The notes under the pieces: generated by a model
The model's database searches: none
Seen by the model: the letters and a program-made list of their open reading frames with translations, nothing else
What the model was told of the DNA's origin: nothing
Made by a program: the position numbers and the translations under genes
Shown here: piece by piece, positions 18,629 through 27,070 of the stretch
How positions within the stretch are numbered: the first letter of the stretch is position 1
Layout: each line of letters starts with the position of its first letter
Source of the DNA: Nostoc sp. KVJ3
Lineage (GTDB): Bacteria > Cyanobacteriota > Cyanobacteriia > Cyanobacteriales > Nostocaceae
Direction of reading: 5' to 3'
NCBI RefSeq assembly: GCF_026127265.1
Contig: NZ_WWFG01000009.1
Coordinates: forward strand, 9,755 to 73,754
DNA: 64,000 nt

Positions 18629-18769
18629 TGCCGTGATGCCGTGGTAACTTTAACAGATGTAAAACTGGCTTTTATGGCTGTCTACGGCATACGGCACAAT
18701 CACGGCAATCCATATCCTGTATAGGTCGTAGCCTACGGCAGCTTCACGGCAAGAGGGACAGTCACGGCA
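18629..18769. repeat. Iteron-like CACGGCA/TACGGCA repeats
   Basis: Eight copies of (C/T)ACGGCA lie within 141 bp just after the ATPase gene: complement copies at 18629 and 18637, direct copies at 18683, 18690, 18701, 18734, 18745 and 18763. Spacings of 7-27 bp and mixed orientation suggest a protein-binding array such as a centromere, transfer or origin site. Confidence 0.6.
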
Positions 18770-18836
18770 GGGACACCAATAATAAATCCGCCAATAAATA
18801 GCCATTTATCAGCCGCAGGCTACTGCGAATTGCGAA

Positions 18837-19146
18837 TTGTTCGGTCATGGGGCTGATTCTTATATGCTCAAAAGTGCTGATGTAGAATTGATTGAACTAG
18901 CCATCAAGAGAGCTTACTTTGATGAATGCCTGCTTGACCCGAAGCTGGCTAAAAAACTGTTAAAAAGCCTTGATAAAAATAGATATATTGACCCTAGTTT
19001 TGCTGATAAAAACTTGCTTGACTCTCCCACCGAACGACAAATACAAGTCCTGCGTTTACTGGCTCAGGGTTTAATTTTTCAAGATATTGCCAAACAAATG
19101 TTTCTCTCAGTTAGTACAGTCAAATGCTATGCCAGTGATTTGTACA
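18837..19146 (+). pseudogene. LuxR-type response regulator fragment, 5' part (rest at 22078-22166)
   Basis: It begins within a receiver domain end (GADSYMLKSAD, the usual Lys of the fold) with no proper start, so the 5' end is lost. A LuxR helix-turn-helix follows (TERQIQVLRLLAQGL, IAKQMFLSVSTVKCYASDLY). At 19146 an IS5-family element cuts the recognition region. Removing it with one ACA copy joins DLY to SKWHVKNRYEAIKRGAMLGY and runs to a stop at 22164-22166, the normal end of this family. It is a dead gene broken at both ends. Confidence 0.85.
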
Positions 19147-19779
19147 AGACCTCTTGCAAAAGTATTTTGTGGTACAATAAAAAATTTGAGAATTTGCAAT
19201 TAGGACTTTGAGGAGCAGTGAAAATAAGGAAAGCTAAACAGCTTACTGCGAGAAAATTTAAACGCATGACTGGAGTAAGCCGTAAAACTTTTAAGTTAAT
19301 GGTTGATGTAGTTAAAGCTGATGCTCACAATAAAAAGAAACCAGGTCGCCGACCTAAACTAATTATTGAAGACCAAGTTTTAATGGTTATTCAGTACTGG
19401 AGGGAATACCGTACTTACTATCATATTGGATTAGACTGGGGGCTTTCAGAATCTACGGTTTGTCGAATAGTTTTTAAAATTGAAAATATTTTGATTAAGT
19501 CAAGAAAGTTTAGTTTACCGGGGAAAAAAGAATTATGGAAAATGTCATCCCAAGAAGATTTAGTTGTAATGGATGTCACAGAGAGTCCAATTGAAAAGCC
19601 TCAGAAAGGCCAAAAAAGGTATTTTAGTGGGAAACAAGGAGAACATACTTTAAAAACACAGGTAGTAATCCGCCAAAAAAGCAGTCAGATCATCTGCTTA
19701 GGGCATGGTTTAGGGAAAACTCATGATTTTAGGCTATTTAAAAACAGTGGCGTAAAATTTGGAGAATTACTCAAAGTGA

Positions 19780-21591
19780 CAGGGCAAACGCATCTAAATA
19801 TTGACGAGCCTGAATCAGGATGAAATACACCAAGACTCAAACTACATAAGGCTTTGAGGAAATTAAATCTCACTCATTATGAAAATGATAATCATTGCGA
19901 GGGGGAGTTAGAGGCAGCCGACGGCTGCCTAAATTTTCACGGTCAGTTCTCCACTTAATAGCGTAGGTTTTCTCACAGTCTGATTCTCAATAGTTTTAGA
20001 TTAATGACTAGGAATCACGAGAAGATCAGGGCAAAGAAAAACTCAATTTATGCGATCGCCAGCGCGTTGGGCGGTTACGCCATCGCTAACTGATTAAAGT
20101 GACTTATTACAGATGGCGTGAAAAGTCAGGACGACTGCCTGTCAAGGAACATGGTATTCTTGCAGGAACTCCAAAAAAGAATTTCATTCTGATTCTCCTT
20201 TCTATGAAGCTGAAACCAAAAATCACGATTGCTGACCATTTTGCGGTGATACAAGATCCACGAATAGATCGCACTAAACGGCACAATTTAATTGATATTA
20301 TGACAATCGCAATAATAGCAGTGATTTGTGGGGCGGATGGCTGGGTGGCAGTAGAAACTTATGGATGTGCGAAATATGAGTGGTTAAAAACATTTTTAGA
20401 ATTACCAAATGGCATTCCATCCCACGATACATTTGCACGAGTTTTTGCACAAATAAATCCTCAACAGTTTCAAGAATGTTTTCTTTGTTGGATGAAATCA
20501 ATACAAAAGATAACTGAAGGTGAAGTAATTGCAATTGATGGGAAAACTTTACGTAGTTCTTATGATAGTAGTAGTGAGCAAAGCGCAATTGTAATGGTAA
20601 GCGCTTGGGCAACTACAAATAAATTAGTTTTGGGACAAGTGAAAGTAGACGAGAAATCAAATGAGATTACGGCAATTCCAGAATTATTAAAGGTCTTAAA
20701 ACTGTCTGGATGTATTGTGACAATTGATGCAATCGGTTGCCAAAAAGAGATTGTAAGATTAATTACAGAGCAAGATGCAGATTATGTAATTACATTAAAA
20801 AAGAATCAAGGAAATCTTTATGATGAAGTTGAAAAGTTATTCCAGTCAGGGATAAGTACAGATTCTCAGGGGATTGAACATAGCACATATAACACAGATG
20901 AAAGAGGGCATGGTCGTCATGAAATCCGCAACTATGTGATGTTATCTCAGATTCAGTCTCTGCTTAACCCAGATTCAGTTTGGTCAAACTTCAATAGTGT
21001 TGGTATGGTAGAATCTGTCCGTTTATTAGACGGTAAAACAACAGTTGAAACTCGTTATTTTATTAGTAGCCTTGAAGATAATGCTGAACAGTTTGGTAAT
21101 TCTATTCGCAGTCATTGGGGAGTTGAGAATTCATTACATTGGGTATTAGATGTTGCCTTAAGGGAAGATGACTGTCGAATTAGAAAAGATAATGCTCCAC
21201 AGAATTTTGCAATTCTCAGACATATTGCAGTCAATCTTTTAACTCAAGAGAAGCGTGTCAAACGCGGAATCAAAAATAAACAGTTTCTCGCTGCGATGGA
21301 CAACAAATACTTACTAAGTATTTTAGCGTTGGCTTAAAATAATACATCAAAATTTGAGTTGAATATTTTACATAAGAGTTTTATTTATTCTCTAAGTAAA
21401 TACATTTTTATGTGACTCATAATTGAATTATTTTAGTATTGATGATTAGTCATTCGGTCGAAGATAAGCTAATTCAAATTCTTAAAAATACTTGATTTAT
21501 TTTATTTATCATTCCATCAATTTTTACAATTATCTATGTCATTTTGGAATCTCTCTTAGTTTTTATTAGTAAATAAGATGCGTTTGCCCTG
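19780..21591 (+). mobile_element. ISAs1-family insertion sequence (1812 bp)
   Basis: Perfect 16-bp inverted ends (CAGGGCAAACGCATCT) are flanked by a perfect 10-bp duplication CTCAAAGTGA at 19770-19779 and 21592-21601. Ends and duplication length fit the ISAs1 family. The 420-bp left leader is long for the family and holds a palindrome AATGATAATCATT (19884-19896) and repeat-like sequence, so it may carry further small insertions. Confidence 0.92.
20204..21337 (+). CDS. ISAs1-family transposase
   Basis: 377 residues from the ATG giving MKLKPKITIADHFAVIQDPRIDRTKRH; the 35 codons upstream look non-coding. The family marks are clear: GWVAVETYG and HDTFARVFAQINP near the N-terminus, AIDGKTLRSSYD (first Asp), TIDAIGCQKEI (second Asp) and SHWGVENSLHWVLDVALREDDCRIRKDNAPQN (Glu region). 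The gene is intact, and it is the only unbroken transposase within the 19147-22074 nest, so it was the last to arrive. Confidence 0.93.
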   Translation: MKLKPKITIADHFAVIQDPRIDRTKRHNLIDIMTIAIIAVICGADGWVAVETYGCAKYEWLKTFLELPNGIPSHDTFARVFAQINPQQFQECFLCWMKSIQKITEGEVIAIDGKTLRSSYDSSSEQSAIVMVSAWATTNKLVLGQVKVDEKSNEITAIPELLKVLKLSGCIVTIDAIGCQKEIVRLITEQDADYVITLKKNQGNLYDEVEKLFQSGISTDSQGIEHSTYNTDERGHGRHEIRNYVMLSQIQSLLNPDSVWSNFNSVGMVESVRLLDGKTTVETRYFISSLEDNAEQFGNSIRSHWGVENSLHWVLDVALREDDCRIRKDNAPQNFAILRHIAVNLLTQEKRVKRGIKNKQFLAAMDNKYLLSILALA

Positions 21592-22190
21592 CTCAAAGTG
21601 ATAGCGGATAAAGGCTATCAAGGAATTAATAAAATTCATCAATTGAGTGAAACACCGATTAAAAAACCAAAAGGGAAGAAGTTGACGAAAGAACAGAAAA
21701 AATATAATCGAGAACTCAATCGATTAAGAATTACTGTTGAACATGTAAATCGTCGTCTAAAGATATTTAAAATTTTGTCTGATAGATATCGAAACCGTCA
21801 CCGACGTTTTGGCTTAAGGTCTAATTTAATTGCGGGAATTTATAATCACGAATTAGCCATATAAATCGATTAAAAAATCAAACTTATCAAATAATTTCAG
21901 TAATTAATCAATAACTGAAACAACGTTTGCGGCCATTTTTTTAGTTAGCGATGCCTGCGGTGTTCTCGAAGAATCGCCTGATAATACTTGCTCGAAACAA
22001 TTTATAAATTCTTACCAAAAACTGAAATTAGAATAACCCTTGATCATACCACAAAATATTTATGCAAGAGTTCTACAGTAAATGGCACGTAAAAAACCGT
22101 TATGAGGCGATAAAAAGAGGGGCGATGCTTGGTTATATCGACTATAACTTGATTGTGAATGAATGATGTATTAGTGGGGAGAGCGAAAGG

Positions 22191-22217
22191 ATTAAGTCGG
22201 GGAGTCCTCGACTTAAT
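22191..22217. terminator. Terminator-like hairpin between converging genes
   Basis: A 9-bp stem (ATTAAGTCG with CGACTTAAT) encloses a 9-base loop between the LuxR remnant (plus) and the peptide gene (minus). There is no T-run on either side, so termination is only suggested. Confidence 0.4.
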
Positions 22218-22228
22218 TCTGATGCTAA

Positions 22229-22477
22229 TTAGAAAGCGTCTCGTAAAAGTATACCAATACCAATTACTAATGCTGCTGCGGCAACTGCTGGTGCTGTCAC
22301 ACTAGCAACTCCTGCTGCTGCTATACCTAGACCGATAATAGCTAAACCGCCAGCATCCGGATCTAGTCCTCCTACAACCAAATTCTGTTCAAAATCGTTA
22401 AGTTCAATCAAGTCAACAGAAGAGTCTGTAGAATTTTTATCTGATTCTTTGATGTCGTAAATTTTAATTTTGGACAT
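22229..22477 (-). CDS. Bacteriocin-like peptide precursor with double-glycine leader
   Basis: An 82-residue precursor. The polar acidic leader ends ELNDFEQNLVVGG, which matches the double-glycine leader pattern (Leu, Glu, Val and GG in register) recognised by peptidase-containing ABC transporters. The 45-residue core (LDPDAGG onward) is Gly/Ala/Ile-rich and hydrophobic, ending LLRDAF, as in membrane-active class II bacteriocins. No peptidase-transporter, modification enzyme or immunity gene is near, so export would need genes elsewhere. The ATG at 22477 lacks a strong ribosome-binding site. Function is inferred from the leader and composition only. Confidence 0.7.
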   Translation of the reverse strand: MSKIKIYDIKESDKNSTDSSVDLIELNDFEQNLVVGGLDPDAGGLAIIGLGIAAAGVASVTAPAVAAAALVIGIGILLRDAF

Positions 22478-22773
22478 AACGCAATTTTAATCTTATGTTC
22501 GTTTCTATAAAAACATGACTATAAATATCATGGCAATATTTATACTGTTCTCAATCACAATTTATTCGTACCAAAATTGTTTTAGTTTTGTTTCATCTGT
22601 GCTAGAAAGCAGATATCCTGGCAAAATGCTTGCTAATTCTAGCTTCCAAGGATTTTGCTCACAAGATGAGTTGCCGCTTCAAATGGTCGATATTTTGCTT
22701 TTAACTTGACTGCAAATAAGCTGTAATCCCATCTTCGCTCTCTTGGCTGTCCAGAAAATAAGAACCCATTAAT

Positions 22774-23292
22774 TGTAGCGACCTGCAATTATAAATCCCT
22801 AAACCTGCAATCAAGGGATTTTCAAACCAGGATTAAATGCAACTATAATTTCTTTTGAACCAGAATTAATTGCAACTGAACCAGGATTAAATACAACCAA
22901 CCTGCAATCATCCGTTTCGACCAGGATTATTTGCAAATAGACTCAACGCTTTGCCAGAACTGAGTCTTCAGTATTGACAGAGGTTTGTTAAAAAACTCAT
23001 TTGAAAATTTGATAGATTAACTTTGAATTCTTTACCGAGTTTTTTAACTAGAAAACATACGGTTTACCGTTCTCTAAGGCTTATCGGTACGGCAGTAAAG
23101 AAAACGTTCGTTTCTTTTACTTTTATAGTTGCAGATAATCCTGGCTCAAACCAATGATTGCAGGCTCAGTTGCAAATAATCCTGGCTCAGTTGCATTTAA
23201 TCCTGGCTGAAGCGCAATTATAGTTGCATTTAATCCTGGTTTGTAAATGTCTTGATTGCAGGTTTGAGCGATTAGTATTGCAGGTCGCTACA
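22774..23292. mobile_element. Non-autonomous element with TGT/ACA ends and arrayed 18-bp sites
   Basis: About 190 bp at each end form an inverted repeat with many mismatches. Each arm starts TGTAGCGACCTGCAAT and carries four copies of an 18-bp motif, consensus CCAGGATTAAATGCAACT: left at 22827, 22860, 22881 and 22921; right (complement) at 23127, 23168, 23189 and 23222. CCTGCAATC boxes lie between them. The core is about 180 bp of A/T-rich non-coding sequence. ATTAAT flanks both ends (22768-22773, 23293-23298). TGT ends plus multiple transposase-type sites recall Tn7- or Mu-like (rve) transposons. No transposase is encoded. Confidence 0.7.
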
Positions 23293-23371
23293 ATTAATAG
23301 GGGTGTGAGTATCAATGGAACAGAAAACCGGGATAAGAAAATTGAGTTCAAAGACTAAAAACAGCCGCTAC

Positions 23372-23438
23372 CATGTATATACATAGACAAAAGCATTGAA
23401 GATAGGTCATTATTCACTTCCAGCCATGTATATACATG
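23372..23438. promoter_or_regulatory. CATGTATATACATG palindromes inside the left transposon end
   Basis: CATGTATATACAT at 23372-23384 and the full palindrome CATGTATATACATG at 23425-23438 lie between the left terminal repeat and the transposase stop. The same 14-mer occurs at 28378-28391 in front of the RHH gene, so one protein may bind both transposon ends. Confidence 0.6.
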
Positions 23439-23490
23439 AAAATAAATGTTACATAACTTAAGAACAGAAAACCGGGATAAGTCCTAAACT

Positions 23491-26400
23491 CTACAACAAA
23501 TCATCAAAATCAACAGGAGCATAAGGGTCACGCAAAGAGCGGAGTTCTCCCTTTAAAATGGGTTCTGCCAACAAGAAATAATAACGCCCCAACATATTAA
23601 TATGTTTGCGTCCCAATGGAGAAAGTCGGGCAATGTCTTCTCTATGTGTCGCCTGACCAAGAGAACTCAACTTATTGACTGCTGCATCCATGTAGTAAGT
23701 ATTCCACAGCACAATCACATTCACAACCAAACCTAACGCCCCTAATTGGTCTTCTTGACCCTCACGGTATCTTTGCCGAATTTCTCCCCGTTGACCGTGG
23801 AAAACCGTTCGGGATAAACTGTGACGACTTTCACCACGGTTGATTTGAGTTAAAATTCGACGGCGGTATGTCTCATCATCAATGTAGGATAGCAGATATA
23901 AGGTTTTGATAATCCGTCCCAATTCGCCAAGAGCTTTTGCCAAAGTCGAGGGCTGATTACCCCGTTGCAAGGAACGCATTAAATCAGTTGCGTTGACCGT
24001 TCCCAACTTCAGAGATCCAGCCACCCGTAACATATCATCCCAATTCTTCGTAATCAGGTCAGTATTAATCTTGTTTTTAGTCAGTCCATCAAGGACACCA
24101 TAGTTAGCAGAATTGTCGATTCGCCAAAAACGGGCCTCACCAATATCTGCAAGTCTCGGACTAAACCGATAGCCCAGAAGCCAAAATAAACCAAACACGA
24201 CATCACTATAACCAGCAGTATCGGTCATGATCTCGACTGGATGGAGACTCGTTAATTGCTCTAACAAACCTTCCAAGAGAAAAAGCGAGTCTCGCAAAGT
24301 ACCAGGAATTACAATCCCGTGGAAGCCAGTGAACTGGTCGCTGGTAAAATTGTAATAAGTAATACCCTTGCCGATACCAAAATATTTGCTATTGGGCGCA
24401 GCATTAATCGTTCTCACAGGGACACTAAAGCGCAACCCATCCGCAGATGCGACTTCCCCACCACCCCATATTTTTGCAAGGGGAATATGAGTTTGGGTAT
24501 CAACCAATCGCGCATTGGCACGGATAAGAGTTTCTTGACGGATATAATTTTGCTGTACCCAAGATAATCGTCCACGAGTTAATGCAGGTAATTCTGGACG
24601 TATCAGTGGTTCCAAACCAATATTGCAAGCTTCTGCCAGCAACACCGCGCAGATACTAATGTGCAAATCATCAACCCGACTGTTGGACTGACTCAAATGG
24701 GTAAATTCTTTAGTAAACCCAGTCCTAGCATTAATTTCAAGCATTACCTCCGGCAGATCAACTTTTGGCAACATTGCTGCCACTTGCCTTTTAAGCGTTA
24801 TCAAACTGGGCGCTTCTTCCAGTTTATCTATTGGGGTCAATACTAAATTATCTTTTCCATCAAAGTGTTCAATGCGTACCGCACTATTATTCTCAAAGTT
24901 AGCAGCAGTGCGACGGTAAGCCTCATCCAATTCTTGTTTTAAGATAGAGAGTGATGAATCAAAGGTTGGTTGGAAATCTAAAGTCCGACATATACCTGCC
25001 CGTTGTGCTGACCATGCTTCATCACTAAGAAGTTTGGCACGGGGGTCACAGTAATGTTGACTTTTGACCACAAACACATCCCGGCGACGTAACGCCGACC
25101 TTAAGGATTGTAAAACGCAGAACGTGTAAGCTTTACGGTCAATTGTGCCATTGGGATTAATGCAATACCGTGTCCACCCTTTGGTAATCACTTTGAGTGG
25201 TGCAGCACTCATGTCGGGTCGATTTTGACCCTCAATAGCACGTAAAAATAAGAGCGCATCCAAAATATGTGCCGCATTCTCGGAAGATGAAAACTCAATT
25301 TGAGAAAGCAGTGAGGGGAGGAAAATACGGATTCCACGCCAGCGAGACAGTAGCAAATCATAATACTCATCATCTTCTGGACGGGCCAACGATTTGACTT
25401 TAGCTACCGCTTGAGTCAATTGTTCTTGACTGACTCTGATAAAAGCTTCAATCCTGACATTAATATCCTCGCATTCGTTGTCTATCAGGACTTCTACAGC
25501 CTCCGCTAGTTTGAGTGCGGCGGCATCCAAATCTTTGAGCGTTCGCAGACGTTGTTGTTCCCCCTCCCGCTTAGATTTCGACAACAACCCTTTAACCAGT
25601 AAATCGAACAAATCAATTACATCATCTGTTGCCGTATATTCCAGTAAATAAGTAAATGCCAGTAAGGTGGCAATTCTCTTGTTATCAGGCATCCGGGCAA
25701 TCGCCGCCGACCGAGAAGCGGCCCCAAGACGTGCTAAAAATTTCACTCGTGTCGGTGGGATTCTAGATAAGTCAATGTCAGAAATCCCAAACGACCGTAT
25801 TTCCGACAAACGATTAATCGCCGCTAACATAGATTTGGCATTGACGCGAGTCGGAGAGTGACGCAAACGGTCGAGAGTTGAGTAACGTGCTAACTCTTTT
25901 ATGAGTAACAATTTTTCAAGTATTTCAATTTGCTTTTTGTTGGGGAGTGAAGACAAAACCTTAAAAAGACGGTTAGCTGCTCTTTCACGTACTGATGCCA
26001 CTAACCGTGCTAAAACGCTCACTCCCGGTAACAGTATTTTTCGTTCTGCCAACCGTGCTGTAGTTAGGTCAAATAAAACACTGGGAGATTCCGCGCTCAA
26101 AGTTGACCTTTGGTAAAGCCAACGCACCAGTTTCCAATGTTCAGGTTGGGAGTGAAATTCTTGGTAGCCATAGCGTTGTTTGATTAACGCTGTATGCTCC
26201 CATTTGGTTTCGGAATTTCTATATTGTTCTAAGCAGCTTGCATCCAACTGACCCAATTGAGATGTCAGATAATCAACCACCAGTAAAGGAACGTCTGTTG
26301 GGTCGGTTAAAAAAGTCCCTAAAAAGCGGACGGTACATAACTGCAATCCCAAACCCAAGCGGTTATGATTCCCTCGTCGTTTTTTAATCAGCTCTTTGTC

Positions 26401-26505
26401 AAGATCATCCAAGTAAAAATACTTTGCTAGTTGTTCAGCAGATGGTTCACCGTTGTAACATCCATATCTTTTCTCTTGTTCGCCACTTAAAAATTCAACT
26501 GGCAT
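23491..26505 (-). CDS. tnpA: Tn3-family transposase
   Basis: A 1004-residue transposase, the usual size for the family. The N-terminal DUF4158-type region (FYLDDLDKELIKKRRGNHNRLGLGLQLC) binds the ends. The C-terminal catalytic part shows DGLRFSVPV (first Asp), MTDTAGYSDVVFGLFWLLGYRFSPR (second Asp) and the NRGESRHSLSRTVFHGQRG and EDQLGALGLVVNVIVLWNTYYMDAAV block with the Glu. It is intact and therefore probably active. It is read away from the regulator gene, whose stop is 25 bases upstream of it on the same strand. Confidence 0.95.
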   Translation of the reverse strand: MPVEFLSGEQEKRYGCYNGEPSAEQLAKYFYLDDLDKELIKKRRGNHNRLGLGLQLCTVRFLGTFLTDPTDVPLLVVDYLTSQLGQLDASCLEQYRNSETKWEHTALIKQRYGYQEFHSQPEHWKLVRWLYQRSTLSAESPSVLFDLTTARLAERKILLPGVSVLARLVASVRERAANRLFKVLSSLPNKKQIEILEKLLLIKELARYSTLDRLRHSPTRVNAKSMLAAINRLSEIRSFGISDIDLSRIPPTRVKFLARLGAASRSAAIARMPDNKRIATLLAFTYLLEYTATDDVIDLFDLLVKGLLSKSKREGEQQRLRTLKDLDAAALKLAEAVEVLIDNECEDINVRIEAFIRVSQEQLTQAVAKVKSLARPEDDEYYDLLLSRWRGIRIFLPSLLSQIEFSSSENAAHILDALLFLRAIEGQNRPDMSAAPLKVITKGWTRYCINPNGTIDRKAYTFCVLQSLRSALRRRDVFVVKSQHYCDPRAKLLSDEAWSAQRAGICRTLDFQPTFDSSLSILKQELDEAYRRTAANFENNSAVRIEHFDGKDNLVLTPIDKLEEAPSLITLKRQVAAMLPKVDLPEVMLEINARTGFTKEFTHLSQSNSRVDDLHISICAVLLAEACNIGLEPLIRPELPALTRGRLSWVQQNYIRQETLIRANARLVDTQTHIPLAKIWGGGEVASADGLRFSVPVRTINAAPNSKYFGIGKGITYYNFTSDQFTGFHGIVIPGTLRDSLFLLEGLLEQLTSLHPVEIMTDTAGYSDVVFGLFWLLGYRFSPRLADIGEARFWRIDNSANYGVLDGLTKNKINTDLITKNWDDMLRVAGSLKLGTVNATDLMRSLQRGNQPSTLAKALGELGRIIKTLYLLSYIDDETYRRRILTQINRGESRHSLSRTVFHGQRGEIRQRYREGQEDQLGALGLVVNVIVLWNTYYMDAAVNKLSSLGQATHREDIARLSPLGRKHINMLGRYYFLLAEPILKGELRSLRDPYAPVDFDDLL

Positions 26506-26530
26506 CTAGGTTGATTTTTTGACTTAAATA

Positions 26531-26989
26531 TTATTCAGTTTGCTTATAGGATTTGCCACAATGTGGACAAAATTTAAACTTGAGCGACACAATTGGTTCG
26601 TGACAACTCAAACATCTATCTCGCAATTGCGTCCCGCACGCAAAGCAATATTTTGACCGTAAAGAAGTCCACATGGGGTCAAGAGTTGTCCCCGGTGTCC
26701 AACATTTTGGGCAAAATTTGAGCGAAGTTATAGCTTCAAGTGATACTTTTTTGACAACGGCATCTAAATATTCTTGAGGGATACATAAGGCCGCAGCCAA
26801 ACCAGATTTAGCTTTTTGATTGAGCCGAGATGTAGCTTCTGCTTCAATTTTGCGAATAGTCTGGACATGGATTCCGGCTTTTGTACTTAACTCCAATTGA
26901 GTTAGAGATAGAGAGTTACGGACTCGTTGAATGTAACAACCCAACGTCTCTGCTGGCTTAGGAGCCGCATCCGTCACAGATACATTCAT
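26531..26989 (-). CDS. HTH and double zinc-ribbon regulator of the transposon
   Basis: 152 residues. An XRE-type helix-turn-helix (about 16-72: LTQLELSTKAGIHVQTIRKIE) precedes four Cys pairs (CPKC, CFAC, CLSC, CPHC) that make two zinc ribbons. It lies 25 bases before tnpA and divergent from the recombinase gene across an 81-bp gap, the usual place for a Tn3 regulator and resolution site. It probably represses both promoters. The zinc ribbons are unusual for a Tn3 repressor. Confidence 0.8.
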   Translation of the reverse strand: MNVSVTDAAPKPAETLGCYIQRVRNSLSLTQLELSTKAGIHVQTIRKIEAEATSRLNQKAKSGLAAALCIPQEYLDAVVKKVSLEAITSLKFCPKCWTPGTTLDPMWTSLRSKYCFACGTQLRDRCLSCHEPIVSLKFKFCPHCGKSYKQTE

Positions 26990-27016
26990 GAAAATATATC
27001 TACTTCGTTACCTATT

Positions 27017-27033
27017 AATATTAAGTTAATATT
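27017..27033. promoter_or_regulatory. Inverted repeat, candidate resolution core or operator
   Basis: AATATTAA, a central G, and TTAATATT form a perfect 8-bp inverted repeat in the gap between the regulator and the recombinase. A tyrosine recombinase of the TnpI kind uses such a short palindromic core next to its gene. Operator function for the regulator is the alternative. Confidence 0.45.
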
Positions 27034-27070
27034 TGTCCATCAGTTAAATAATTTAAGTAGCTCTTGTCAG

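Larger units (their letters stand above)
19218..21864 (+). pseudogene. IS5-family transposase split by ISAs1-family element
   Basis: The native gene is 19218-19779 joined to 21602-21864, 274 residues. The N-terminal helix-turn-helix region is followed by a DDE_Tnp_4-type core: MDVTESPIEKP, YFSGKQGEHTLKTQVV, HDFRLFK, then IADKGYQG and the C-terminal VEHVNRRLK. The junction codon is completed exactly when 1812 bp of inserted element plus one 10-bp duplication are removed. The start is GTG, or TTG for the first candidates; GTG at 19218 follows GAGGAG. The transposase is inactive as it stands. Confidence 0.87.
19147..22074 (+). mobile_element. IS5-family element, itself interrupted
   Basis: Imperfect inverted ends of about 28 bp (left AGACCTCTTGCAAAAGTATT, right complement AGAACTCTTGCATAAATATT, both continuing TTGTGGTA) are flanked by ACA at 19144-19146 and 22075-22077. 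The element spans 2928 bp; without the nested ISAs1-family element and its 10-bp duplication it would be about 1106 bp. The final 210 bp after the transposase are non-coding and include a cyanobacterial GCGATGCCTGCGG-type dispersed repeat. Confidence 0.87.

Noticed and set aside
22515..22709. 64-codon reading with a hydrophobic N-terminus next to the peptide gene
   Set aside because: No ribosome-binding site, no motif and A/T-driven hydrophobicity. A relic is possible but not supportable.
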